NCBI RefSeq assembly: GCF_000959525.1
Contig: NZ_CP009832.1
Span: forward strand, 2,604,001-2,668,000
Length of the DNA: 64,000 bases
DNA from: Burkholderia multivorans ATCC BAA-247
Lineage (GTDB): Bacteria; Pseudomonadota; Gammaproteobacteria; Burkholderiales; Burkholderiaceae
Direction: 5' to 3'
Positions 47,846 through 56,256 of the stretch are shown one piece after another (the first letter of the stretch is position 1; every line of letters starts with the position of its first letter). The notes beneath the pieces are model-generated. The model was not told the origin of the DNA and did no database searches. It worked only from the letters and a program-made list of their open reading frames with translations. Made by a program: the position numbers and the translations under genes.

Positions 47846-49828
47846 TTAGATATCCGCTTCGACGTCGTTGCCCTTTTCCTCGAGCCAGCCGCGCCGTGCG
47901 GCCGCCTCGCCCTTGCCCATCAGCATCGTCATCCGCGCGACGGTCGTCTCGTAGTCGAGCTCGCCGAGCTTCACCGGCATCAGGCGGCGCGTATCGGGGT
48001 TCATCGTCGTGTCCCACAGCTGCTCCGCGCTCATTTCGCCGAGACCCTTGAAGCGGCTGATGCTCCATTGCGTTTCGCGCACGCCGTCCTTGCGCAGCTT
48101 GTCGAGGATCGCCTCCAGTTCGCCTTCGTCGAGCGCGTAGAGCTTCTGCGCGGGCTTCTTGCCGCGCGCCGGCGCGTCGACGCGGAACAGCGGCGGCCGC
48201 GCCACATACACGTGGCCGCGCTCGATCAGCTGCGGGAAATGCTTGAAGAACAGCGTGAGCAGCAGCACCTGGATGTGCGAGCCGTCGACGTCCGCGTCCG
48301 ACAGGATGCAGATCTTGCCGTAGCGCAGGTTCGACAGATCGACGCTGTCGTCCGGGCCGTGCGGATCGACGCCGATCGCGACCGAAATGTCGTGCACTTC
48401 GTTGTTCGCGAACAGACGGTCGCGCTCGGTTTCCCACGTGTTCAGCACCTTGCCGCGCAGCGGCAGGATCGCCTGGTATTCCTTGTCGCGGCCCATCTTC
48501 GCGGAACCGCCCGCCGAGTCGCCTTCGACGAGGAACAGCTCGTTGCGCGCGATGTCTTCCGTCTCGCAGTCGGTCAGCTTGCCCGGCAGCACCGCGACGC
48601 CCGAGCTCTTGCGCTTCTCGACCTTCTGGCCCGCGCGCGTGCGCGCCTGCGCCTGCTTGATCACGAGCTCCGCGAGCTTCTTGCCATGCTCGACGTGCTG
48701 GTTCAGCCACAGCTCGAGCGCCGGACGCGAGAACGACGACACGAGCTTCACCGCGTCGCGGCTGTTCAGCCGTTCCTTGATCTGCCCTTGGAACTGCGGA
48801 TCGAGCACCTTCGCGGACAGCACGAACGACACGCGCGCGAACACGTCTTCGGCGAGCAGCTTCACGCCCTTCGGCTGCAGGTTGTGCAGTTCGACGAAGC
48901 TCTTCACCGCCTGATAGAGACCGTCGCGCAGGCCGGATTCATGCGTGCCGCCGGCCGGCGTCGGGATCAGGTTGACGTACGACTCGCGCACCAGCGAGCC
49001 TTCCTCGCTCCAGGCGACGACCCACGACGCGCCCTCGCCTTCGGCGAACGTGTCGTCGCCCGAACGCGAATCGGCGAAGCGTTCGCCCTCGAACAGCGGA
49101 ATCAGCAGTTCGCTGCCGTTCATCTCGTCGAGCAGATAGCCGCGCAGGCCGTCCTCGTATTTCCAGCTCTGGCGCTCGCCGCTCTTCTCGTTGACGAGCA
49201 CGACCTCGACGCCCGGCAGCAGCACGGCTTTCGAGCGCAGCAGGCGCTGCAGTTCGCCGAGCGGCAGGTTTGCCGAGTCGAAGTACTTCGGATTCGGCCA
49301 TACGCGCACGCGCGTGCCCGACTTCTTCTCGCCGCGGCCGGCCGGCTGCGTGGACAGCGGCTTGACGACGTCGCCGTCGGCGAAACCGAGCTCCGCGATC
49401 TTGCCGTCGCGCCAGACGGTCACGTCGAGCCGCGTCGCGAGCGCGTTCGTCACCGACACGCCGACGCCATGCAAGCCGCCCGAGAACGTGTATGCGCCGC
49501 CCGCCGCCTTGTCGAACTTGCCGCCCGCATGCAGGCGCGTGAACACGATTTCGACGACCGGCACGCCTTCGTCGGGATGCAGGCCGAACGGAATGCCGCG
49601 GCCGTCGTCCTCGACGGAGACCGACTGGTCCGCGTGCAGCGTGACCGTGATCTGCTTGCCGTAACCGCCGAGCGCCTCGTCGGACGCGTTGTCGATGACT
49701 TCCTGGATGATGTGCAGCGGATTCTCGGTGCGGGTATACATGCCGGGCCGCTGCTTGACCGGCTCGAGACCCTTGAGCACCTTGATCGATGCTTCGCTAT
49801 AGGCCGCGCTGGGCTTCTTCGTTGACAT
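47846..49828 (-). CDS. parE: DNA topoisomerase IV subunit B
   Basis: A 660-residue ATPase subunit of topoisomerase IV. The GHKL ATPase domain has EVIDNASDEALGGYGKQITV, VEDDGRGIPFGLHPDEGVPV, GGLHGVGVSVTNALAT and VRVWPNPKYF. The TOPRIM domain shows LFLVEGDSAGGSAKMGRDKE, then ILPLRGKVLNTWETERDR and ILSDADVDGSHIQVLLLTLF, and the C-terminal QWSISRFKGLGEMSAEQLWD is the GyrB/ParE signature. Length and layout are typical of beta-proteobacterial ParE. Just upstream lie three DnaA-box-like sequences at 49859-49893. parC follows in the same transcript. Confidence 0.97.
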   Translation of the reverse strand: MSTKKPSAAYSEASIKVLKGLEPVKQRPGMYTRTENPLHIIQEVIDNASDEALGGYGKQITVTLHADQSVSVEDDGRGIPFGLHPDEGVPVVEIVFTRLHAGGKFDKAAGGAYTFSGGLHGVGVSVTNALATRLDVTVWRDGKIAELGFADGDVVKPLSTQPAGRGEKKSGTRVRVWPNPKYFDSANLPLGELQRLLRSKAVLLPGVEVVLVNEKSGERQSWKYEDGLRGYLLDEMNGSELLIPLFEGERFADSRSGDDTFAEGEGASWVVAWSEEGSLVRESYVNLIPTPAGGTHESGLRDGLYQAVKSFVELHNLQPKGVKLLAEDVFARVSFVLSAKVLDPQFQGQIKERLNSRDAVKLVSSFSRPALELWLNQHVEHGKKLAELVIKQAQARTRAGQKVEKRKSSGVAVLPGKLTDCETEDIARNELFLVEGDSAGGSAKMGRDKEYQAILPLRGKVLNTWETERDRLFANNEVHDISVAIGVDPHGPDDSVDLSNLRYGKICILSDADVDGSHIQVLLLTLFFKHFPQLIERGHVYVARPPLFRVDAPARGKKPAQKLYALDEGELEAILDKLRKDGVRETQWSISRFKGLGEMSAEQLWDTTMNPDTRRLMPVKLGELDYETTVARMTMLMGKGEAAARRGWLEEKGNDVEADI

Positions 49829-49858
49829 AGGCGCTGAATATCGTCATGCGTCCGGGCG

Positions 49859-49893
49859 TTGTCCACATCTCGTGTGGATAACGTCGTGGACAA
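49859..49893. promoter_or_regulatory. Cluster of DnaA-box-like sequences upstream of parE
   Basis: TTGTCCACA lies at 49859-49867 (+), TGTGGATAA, the perfect complement of the TTATCCACA box, at 49873-49881, and CGTGGACAA, complement of TTGTCCACG, at 49885-49893. The first and second together form an almost perfect inverted repeat. They sit 31-65 bases upstream of the parE ATG, where a promoter would be. DnaA is known to act as a transcription factor at such boxes; regulation here is inferred. Confidence 0.6.
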
Positions 49894-50094
49894 AACGTTG
49901 AGTTCCGTAAAAAAGCGAATCGAAACAACGGTGTGCTTGGACTGCTCCGAAAGCGGGCGCGCCGCATGCGCGGCGCGGCCCGGGACGCGCGGTATTTTAC
50001 TGGTTCCGCGTCGCGCGCCGTCGCGACAAGGCGCGCGTGGCGCCGGCACGCCGGCCGCGCGCGCGAGCCGCAGGCTGCCGACGCGCACCGCGCG

Positions 50095-52044
50095 TCATAC
50101 CGGCTTGCGTTTCGCTTCGAGCGTTTCCCAGCGTTCGAGCGCCGCGAGCAGTTCGTCGTCGATCGCCGCGAACCGCTCGGTGAGGCGCGCGCCTTCCTGC
50201 GGGTCCTTCGCGAAGATCGAACCGTCCTCGAGCTGCGCGCCGATCGTCTTTTGCTCGGCCTCGAGTGCGGCGATCTTCTCCGGCAGCGCATCGAGTTCGC
50301 GCTGCTCGTTGAACGACAGCTTCACCGTGCGCTGTGCGTTGCGGCCCGCCGCGCTTTTCGCCGGCTCGTCCTTGACCGGCGCCGCTTCCTTGACCGCGCG
50401 CTTCGCGGCTTCCTGCTGCGCGAGCTGCCCGGCGCGCTCGCTCTGGATCTGCCAGTCGGTGAAGCCGCCGACGTACTCGCGCCACTTGCCGTCGCCTTCG
50501 GATGCGATCACCGACGTCACGACGTTGTCGAGAAACGCGCGATCGTGGCTGACGAGCAGCACGGTGCCGTCGTAATCCGTCAGCAGTTCTTCGAGCAGTT
50601 CGAGCGTCGGGATGTCGAGGTCGTTGGTCGGTTCGTCGAGCACCAGCACGTTGGCCGGACGCGCGAACAGGCGCGCGAGCAGCAGGCGGTTGCGCTCGCC
50701 GCCCGACAGCGACTTGACCGGCGAGCGCGCGCGCTCCGGCGCGAACAGGAAGTCGCCGAGATAGCTCATCACGTGCTTGCGCACGCCGCCGATTTCGACC
50801 CACTCGCTGCCGGGGCTGATCGTATCCGCGAGGCTCTTTTCCTGATCGAGCTGCGCGCGCATCTGGTCGAAATACGCGACCTGCAGGTTCGTGCCCGTGC
50901 GCACCGTGCCTTCGTCCGGCTTCAGTTCGCCGAGGATCAGCTTGAGCAGCGTGGTTTTCCCCGCACCGTTGGGGCCGACGAAGCCGATCTTGTCGCCGCG
51001 CATCACCGTCGCCGTGAAGCGGTCGACGATCGTGCGGCCGCCGTAGCGCTTCGTCACGTCGGTCAGTTCCGCGACGATCTTGCCGGACTTCTCGCCCTGC
51101 GCGACGTCGAGCTTCACGTTGCCCTGCGCGTTGCGGCGCTCCGCACGCTCGCGGCGCATCTGCTCGAGCCGCGCGATGCGGCCGACGCTGCGCGTGCGAC
51201 GCGCCTCGACGCCCTTGCGGATCCACACTTCTTCCTGCGCGAGCAGCTTGTCGAATTTCTCGTTCTCGACGCGCTCCACTTCGAGCTGCTGCGCCTTGCG
51301 CGTCTGGTAAGCGGAGAAATTGCCCGGATACGACAGCAAGCGGCCGCGATCGAGTTCGACGATGCGCGTTGCGACGCGATCGAGGAACGCGCGATCGTGC
51401 GTGATGAACAGCAGGCCCGCGCGCTGCGCGACCAGCAGTTCTTCGAGCCAACGGATACCGTCGAAGTCGAGGTGGTTCGTCGGTTCGTCGAGCAGCAGCA
51501 CGTCCGGCTGCAGCACCAGCGCACGCGCGAGCGCGACGCGCTTCTGCATGCCGCCCGACAGCGCCTCGACGCGCGCGTCGCCGTCCTGCAGCCCGATCTG
51601 CGCGAGCGTCATCGACACGCGCGTGCGCCAGTTCCACGCGTCGTGCGCATCGAGCGACGACTGCAGCGCGTTCATCCGCGCGAGCAGCGCATCGTGCTCG
51701 GCGCCTTCCGGCGTCTCGGCAAGGCGATGCGCGATCGCGTCGTATTCGTCGAGCAGTTCGCGCGTGTGCGTGAGCCCCGACGCGACCGCGTCGAACACCG
51801 TCGCACCGGGCTCGAACTCCGGCTCCTGCGGCACGTAGACCGTCACGAGTTCCTGCTGCCGCGTGACGAGGCCGTCGTCGGGCTTCGCGAGCCCCGCGAC
51901 GATCTTCAGCAGCGACGACTTGCCCGCGCCGTTGCGGCCGATCAGACCGACGCGCTCGCCGGCTTCCAGCGAGAAATCCGCGTGATCGAGCAACGCGACG
52001 TGACCGAACGCGAGTTGCGCGCCGGTAATGGAATAAAGCGACAT
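50095..52044 (-). CDS. ABC-F family ATPase (Uup-like)
   Basis: A 649-residue soluble protein with two ABC ATPase cassettes. The first has GLIGRNGAGKSSLLK and LSGGMQKRVALARALVLQPD; the second has GFVGPNGAGKTTLLK and LSGGERNRLLLARLFARPAN. Both have LLLDEPTNHLD or VLDEPTNDLD. The cassettes are joined by a charged helical linker (VERVENEKFDKLLAQEEVWI and onward), and a C-terminal coiled coil (QRTVKLSFNEQRELDALPEK) follows, as in Uup. ABC-F proteins act on the ribosome or in DNA-related roles, not in transport. The start at 52044 fits the family; the frame runs upstream without homology. Confidence 0.9.
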   Translation of the reverse strand: MSLYSITGAQLAFGHVALLDHADFSLEAGERVGLIGRNGAGKSSLLKIVAGLAKPDDGLVTRQQELVTVYVPQEPEFEPGATVFDAVASGLTHTRELLDEYDAIAHRLAETPEGAEHDALLARMNALQSSLDAHDAWNWRTRVSMTLAQIGLQDGDARVEALSGGMQKRVALARALVLQPDVLLLDEPTNHLDFDGIRWLEELLVAQRAGLLFITHDRAFLDRVATRIVELDRGRLLSYPGNFSAYQTRKAQQLEVERVENEKFDKLLAQEEVWIRKGVEARRTRSVGRIARLEQMRRERAERRNAQGNVKLDVAQGEKSGKIVAELTDVTKRYGGRTIVDRFTATVMRGDKIGFVGPNGAGKTTLLKLILGELKPDEGTVRTGTNLQVAYFDQMRAQLDQEKSLADTISPGSEWVEIGGVRKHVMSYLGDFLFAPERARSPVKSLSGGERNRLLLARLFARPANVLVLDEPTNDLDIPTLELLEELLTDYDGTVLLVSHDRAFLDNVVTSVIASEGDGKWREYVGGFTDWQIQSERAGQLAQQEAAKRAVKEAAPVKDEPAKSAAGRNAQRTVKLSFNEQRELDALPEKIAALEAEQKTIGAQLEDGSIFAKDPQEGARLTERFAAIDDELLAALERWETLEAKRKPV

Positions 52045-52183
52045 GGGGAAACGGCGAAGAGAAATCGGAAGCGCCCATTGTACCGGTGGCGCGCGTCGCC
52101 GACCGTATGGCCGGATGGACGAGTGCCGCGGCGGAGCACGCCGCGGCGAAGCGGCGCGCATCGCGCGCGCCGCGCAATGGCGG

Positions 52184-52588
52184 TTACTTCACGTTGACGG
52201 TGATCGTCGAGCTCAATTCGGGACCGTACGAGCGGTGTGCGCCGTCGCCGAGCTGGAGTGTGAGCGTGTGCTGGCCGGGCGGCAGCGTGACGTCGGTTTC
52301 GGTCTGCGCCTTGCCGAAATGCAGCGAATGTTCGGTGGCGGGGATCACGTCGCCCTTCGGCACCGGCTTGCCGTCGATCAGCAGATGGTGATGGCCGGTG
52401 TCCGGCGTCATGTCGCCGGCCGGCTTCAGCGCCATTCCTTCGAGGCCGAACTTGACGTGCACGGGGTTCGACACCGTCGCGCCGTCCTTCGGCTCGACGA
52501 AGAACACGCGCGCTTCGGCGCGCGCGAGCGTCGATACGGCGAATGCCGCGACGCATACCGCACCCGCGATCCACTTTTTGTTGAGCAT
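52184..52588 (-). CDS. DUF4399 exported protein
   Basis: A 134-residue periplasmic protein of unknown role. A signal peptide (MLNKKWIAGAVCVAAFAVST, cleaved near ARA) precedes a DUF4399 domain, with VFFVEPKDGATVSNPVHVKF, then GMALKPAGDMTPDTGHHHLL and GDVIPATEHSLHFGKAQTET, and the C-terminal LTLQLGDGAHRSYGPELSST. The His cluster GHHHLL, with later His residues, could bind a metal, and some relatives occur near ATPase or copper genes, but no function is established. It is upstream of the ABC-F gene on the same strand, 139 bases away. Confidence 0.85.
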   Translation of the reverse strand: MLNKKWIAGAVCVAAFAVSTLARAEARVFFVEPKDGATVSNPVHVKFGLEGMALKPAGDMTPDTGHHHLLIDGKPVPKGDVIPATEHSLHFGKAQTETDVTLPPGQHTLTLQLGDGAHRSYGPELSSTITVNVK

Positions 52589-52787
52589 CGTTGACTCCTT
52601 TCAGATTGACAGGCTCACGAAGCATACACTGCGCGGCGATCGCTGGCGACGAGGCGCGCTGTTCGCGATGCGTACGTTTAACACGACGTTGGCGCAGAGA
52701 TCGGCGAAATTCCGGTACCATTGCGCCTTTCGTCCGGCGGCCGCGCCGCGGACGGCATTACACGGACTTTCATCTTTCGAGCGCGTC

Positions 52788-52970
52788 ATGAGCGAAGTAA
52801 CCGAATACCAGAGCTGGGTCTGCCTGATTTGCGGGTGGGTCTACAACGAAGCGGAAGGGCTGCCGGACGAGGGCATCGCGCCCGGCACGCGTTTCGCGGA
52901 CATTCCCGCCGACTGGCGCTGCCCGCTGTGCGACGTGGGCAAGGAAGATTTCGTCGTCGTCGACTTCTGA
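52788..52970 (+). CDS. Rubredoxin
   Basis: A 60-residue one-iron electron carrier. The four Cys ligands are Cys12, Cys15 (CLICGWVY) and Cys45, Cys48 (CPLCDVGKEDF). Trp43 and the EGIAPGTRFADIPADWRCPL stretch are typical of rubredoxins. In aerobes it serves alkane hydroxylases or oxygen-stress reductases; no partner is encoded nearby. The start at 52788 is the family start, and the frame is open far upstream without homology. It is the last chromosomal gene before the prophage boundary. Confidence 0.94.
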   Translation: MSEVTEYQSWVCLICGWVYNEAEGLPDEGIAPGTRFADIPADWRCPLCDVGKEDFVVVDF

Positions 52971-53118
52971 TCTTCCGATCTTCCGATTGCGACGGCCGCT
53001 TGACCCGCGCATCGGCGCGCATTCCGTCCGCCGATGCGTCGCGCGTTTGCTATACTCTGCGCGCTGTCCACACCGCCGTCCAGCTCGCGCGCTCGCGCGA
53101 TGTCTGCCGGACATGGCT

Positions 53119-53184
53119 CTCCCCGTAGTTCAGGGGATGGAATGACAGGCACAAGGCTTGTCCGGCAAGGCTCACACCCCTTGC
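53119..53184 (+). pseudogene. tRNA-like remnant, tRNA-Arg-type 5' half with degenerate 3' half
   Basis: Read as a tRNA, bases 53119-53125 (CTCCCCG) would be the acceptor 5' strand, followed by TA and a D arm GTTC/GAAT. An anticodon stem ACAGG/CTTGT and a six-base T stem GCAAGG/CCTTGC (53165-53170, 53179-53184) also pair. The D arm (GTAGTTCAGGGGATGGAA) is close to that of tRNA-Arg. It cannot be a working tRNA: the anticodon loop lacks T33, the T loop lacks TTCRA, and no 3' acceptor strand pairs with CTCCCCG. It lies exactly where host sequence gives way to prophage. A decayed integration target is the likely explanation. Confidence 0.5.
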
Positions 53185-53202
53185 TGTAGCAAATTTGTAG
53201 CA
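53185..53202. repeat. TGTAGCA direct repeat at the prophage boundary
   Basis: TGTAGCA occurs at 53185-53191 and 53196-53202, 11 bases apart, with AATT between. It begins one base after the tRNA-like remnant. It could be part of the integrase crossover core; the second att copy lies outside the window, so this cannot be tested here. Confidence 0.3.
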
Positions 53203-53208
53203 CGTGAA

Positions 53209-53233
53209 GAAGCCCGCTCGTAGCGGGCTTTTG
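53209..53233 (+). terminator. Intrinsic terminator beside the tRNA-like remnant
   Basis: AGCCCGCT pairs with AGCGGGCT over a short CGT loop and is followed by TTTTG. The pattern (stem, then T-run, directly after a tRNA-like sequence) is what follows many tRNA genes. Confidence 0.7.
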
Positions 53234-53413
53234 TGCTTCTGAGCGTCACTCCTGCCACCGGTCGCAAAGCAACTTGCACTGCCTGATGATGTAACAGTAC
53301 CGGGGCCTTATCAGACAAAACGCATTGAACGCCCATCGAGATCGGGAGAATCGCGCCGAGATTCGTCTATGCTTGTTAAACTTGGTTACCGTAAAAAATA
53401 GAATATCTACTAT

Positions 53414-55834
53414 ATGCGCGGCACCGTTGATATCAAGATTCGACCGACCAAGTTGGCCTTCTTAGTCGATCCCAATAGCGCATCGCAGGTGCGCGAAGCC
53501 ATCCGTCTTGCCAGTAGCCTTTGGGGAGGGGTCTACTTTCCGATCATCCCGCTCTTCAAGCGGATGCCAGCGAGCTGGCGTGAGAAGCCCTTGTCGCCTC
53601 CCGGCTCACGCGATGTGGTGCGCGGCTATATCGATGCATTCGATCCGGACGTCCTCGTTCAGTTTTCTCAAAGCCTTCCGTCTTATGTCGCCGACGTACG
53701 CCTGCCGGTTGTTAAGCCTTCCGAAGTGTGGGAGCGAGTGGGTCCACTTGTTCGACCTACCTACGGCATCGGTGCATTCACACTGTTCGATGCCATATAC
53801 AAGGAATTCTTCAAATACAAGGCAAAGTATCCCGTCAGAGTCGTGGCACCGGTTATTCCGAATAAACTCGGATTATTTTGGGCAAGCGTATATGGAGAGT
53901 ATGCCGACGATACTCTTTCGGAGATAATCAGGCACTACGCAGAACCCTTGGACATCGAACAACCACCAGTTACGACGGAATCGTTCCCGACACTGACAGG
54001 ACCAGACGTTCTTTTCCCAAGAAGAATTACGGGATGGGACCTTTTCCCGCACGGCAATACGAACTATGGACGACACGCATGCATCTTTTTCATGGATGCG
54101 AGCAACGTTGAGGATATCGTCGACTACTGGAACCTTCGAGCTACTGGTAGAAACGTACTTCCACTACCAAAGCAGTTTTTACAAGAAGAGCCATTCAGGC
54201 GTGTGGCGGTTGAGTTTCTCGTCGCGGAACGCCGGCAATGGCCACATGATCCTAAACAATTCGATGTCGCAACATTCATTCGAAGTCGCCACTCAACGAT
54301 GGAAGAAATGCAGGCGTATGCGGCCACGCTCGAGTTTCCGACCGCAGCCGCACACACCGTAACCGGGCCATATTTTTCGTTGCAACATTGGTATCCACGT
54401 ATCTGGGACGAGTGGGCTCGTGGCAAAGACGGTGGCGTGGTTGACGTCTATGCAGAGGGAGAGCACTCAATCGACATAGCAAGCCCTTCCGACCTTGAAA
54501 TGCGAATCAAGGCTTTGGTGCCCGAATTTGTACCGCCGGATTGGTTCCATAGCGAAGGGCTGTGCGCGAACGAATTCGACTTGCGTCTATATGGCGCAGA
54601 GGAGCATCTCGCGGAGGTCTATCCGAAAATCACGGGGGACCATTTAGCTAGCGCGATTTCCGGTATGAGCGGCCTCTCAGGTCAGTGGCGCATTGGACGA
54701 CACGGCTTGGTGAAGCTTGTGCAACACTCGTTCATCGAGCCGCACACTGTACCGTCATCTGAAGCGATCATCTTTGCTTGGTTAGAAGATCTTGGGTGGA
54801 AGGCCGAATTGTCACCGCCCGGCATCCTCGCCAAGCAGATTTTCAAACGACTTCGTGGGAACTCAAGATTGCTCGCTGACAAGTCCGTCCTGGGACTGCT
54901 AGAACACATGAATGGCGGGGCCGTCAGCAAGAATGGAATGCCGATTGACGCGAGCCGGTTAACCGCGGCACGTGAGGTTTCTGTCGGCGAGGTCAAGCGT
55001 CGACTAAAGAATCCCACGTTGTACGACACGTTTCTCCAGAGTGGCGTCTTCAAGCTTGGCCTGCGAACACAATGCCCTACCTGCCAACGCAATACCTGGT
55101 TTGCCATGTCAGCACTAAATGAGTCGCTAGAGTGTCCGAAGTGCCTGACTTACTTCCCTGCCGCCGGCAATGTCGACCAATCATCCGGCGGATGGTACTA
55201 CCGGACCGCCGGGCCGTTCAGCGTCCCAAACTATGCAGATGGTGCACACGCCGTATTGCTGACCATTGCTGCCCTTAGTGACCGTATGCATACAGGGCTA
55301 CGGACGACATCGGTTCCTAGCTTCACAGCTACGTCGCCGGGTAAGTTTAATATGGAAGCGGACTTTGCCATGTTCTGGAGGGATTCGGTTTATGGTGAAC
55401 AGAGCGAAGGTTTGCTGTTCGGCGAATGCAAAACATACGGCAAATTCGAGGCTAAGGACATCGACAGAATGCGCATGTTGGCCGAGACTTTCCCGGGCGC
55501 CATCCTGGTCTTCAGTACTTTGAGAGAAGCTCTGACCGCGAAGGAAATCGTATCAATTGGCAAGCTTGCGAAGTTTGGGAGAAAACACTGGAAAGCAGAG
55601 CGCTCCATCAATCCTGTTCTGATTCTCACTGGTACTGAACTATTGCATTGGAAGGGCCCCCCGTATTGTTGGACTGAAGCGCTGCGCGCGAGATTTCCCA
55701 ATGCTTACGGATTACTCAGCCTCTGTGATGCGACTCAGCAACTGTACCTGAACCTGCCGCCGCTGGATGAAGAATGGCAGATGCGCTGGGCGCGGCAACG
55801 GGCACGCCGGAAAACCCTCCGGAGGGCTGAGTAG
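53414..55834 (+). CDS. Large unrecognised protein with zinc ribbon and PD-(D/E)xK nuclease signature (candidate phage-defence cargo)
   Basis: An 806-residue protein that I cannot assign to a known family. Residues 1-550 are globular with no motif I recognise; the first 90 include VDPNSASQVREAIRLASSLW and FDPDVLVQFSQSLPSYVADV. A zinc ribbon follows (CPTC at 554-557, CPKC at 574-577). The C-terminal part has a restriction-type nuclease signature: Glu648-Ala-Asp650, then Gly-Glu671-Cys-Lys673 in LLFGECKTYGKF, followed by an alpha helix and GAILVFS, as in PD-(D/E)xK folds. Its base composition is much lower in GC than its flanks (e.g. 30 of 60 in 53881-53940). No ribosome site precedes the ATG, so it may be leaderless. 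Cargo of a P2-like prophage; defence function is inferred. Confidence 0.85.
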   Translation: MRGTVDIKIRPTKLAFLVDPNSASQVREAIRLASSLWGGVYFPIIPLFKRMPASWREKPLSPPGSRDVVRGYIDAFDPDVLVQFSQSLPSYVADVRLPVVKPSEVWERVGPLVRPTYGIGAFTLFDAIYKEFFKYKAKYPVRVVAPVIPNKLGLFWASVYGEYADDTLSEIIRHYAEPLDIEQPPVTTESFPTLTGPDVLFPRRITGWDLFPHGNTNYGRHACIFFMDASNVEDIVDYWNLRATGRNVLPLPKQFLQEEPFRRVAVEFLVAERRQWPHDPKQFDVATFIRSRHSTMEEMQAYAATLEFPTAAAHTVTGPYFSLQHWYPRIWDEWARGKDGGVVDVYAEGEHSIDIASPSDLEMRIKALVPEFVPPDWFHSEGLCANEFDLRLYGAEEHLAEVYPKITGDHLASAISGMSGLSGQWRIGRHGLVKLVQHSFIEPHTVPSSEAIIFAWLEDLGWKAELSPPGILAKQIFKRLRGNSRLLADKSVLGLLEHMNGGAVSKNGMPIDASRLTAAREVSVGEVKRRLKNPTLYDTFLQSGVFKLGLRTQCPTCQRNTWFAMSALNESLECPKCLTYFPAAGNVDQSSGGWYYRTAGPFSVPNYADGAHAVLLTIAALSDRMHTGLRTTSVPSFTATSPGKFNMEADFAMFWRDSVYGEQSEGLLFGECKTYGKFEAKDIDRMRMLAETFPGAILVFSTLREALTAKEIVSIGKLAKFGRKHWKAERSINPVLILTGTELLHWKGPPYCWTEALRARFPNAYGLLSLCDATQQLYLNLPPLDEEWQMRWARQRARRKTLRRAE

Positions 55835-55839
55835 ACAGA

Positions 55840-56133
55840 TTGGTGCTCCGTTACGCGGACCGCATCCCGGAACACCATGTCGTGGTTAACGTCGAGCTCG
55901 TGCTACGCACAGAGTATCCGCCTCGCGGCGTTCGTCCGCCGTACCTGTGCGTCGTCCACTTCGATCCGGGACGCTCGACCGACTTGCCGCTCACATGGAA
56001 ACGCAATATCGAGGAACTCAAATTCGATTCCAACACCACGTACGTCGAATGCGGGTACGACATTTTCGACTCGTTCAGCGACGCGAAGATGAACTTGACG
56101 GCGCGCGGTTTCTACATCGAGCCGATCAACTAG
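55840..56133 (+). CDS. Unrecognised 97-residue protein after the nuclease-like gene
   Basis: A 97-residue protein starting with TTG at 55840, or GTG at 55843, only 5 bases after the stop of the 806-residue gene. The sequence looks like a folded protein (VVVNVELVLRTEYPP, LTWKRNIEELKFDSNTTYVE, MNLTARGFYIEPIN), but I recognise no domain. Its GC content (42 of 60 in 55921-55980) is like the phage and chromosome, unlike its upstream neighbour. So it may be an original phage gene rather than part of the same acquired unit. A 7-base hairpin (56226-56243) without a T-run lies between it and the convergent dam gene. Confidence 0.6.
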   Translation: MVLRYADRIPEHHVVVNVELVLRTEYPPRGVRPPYLCVVHFDPGRSTDLPLTWKRNIEELKFDSNTTYVECGYDIFDSFSDAKMNLTARGFYIEPIN

Positions 56134-56256
56134 CTTCCGATGGACGATACGTCCCGGAAGACCGTCAAGGCGTCGCGGAGAATGACGCAATGTTAGAGCA
56201 GATACTGCGCCGGTATTTGAGGGAGGTGGGGCAACTGCCCCACAGACCACCCGTCT

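Noticed and set aside
49859-49893. The DnaA boxes as part of a replication origin.
   Set aside because: No dnaA, dnaN or parAB genes and no AT-rich unwinding region lie nearby; regulation of parE is more likely.
53119-53190. A complete, functional tRNA gene at the prophage boundary.
   Set aside because: D, anticodon and T stems can pair, but the anticodon loop lacks T33, the T loop lacks the TTCRA sequence, and no acceptor 3' strand is present.
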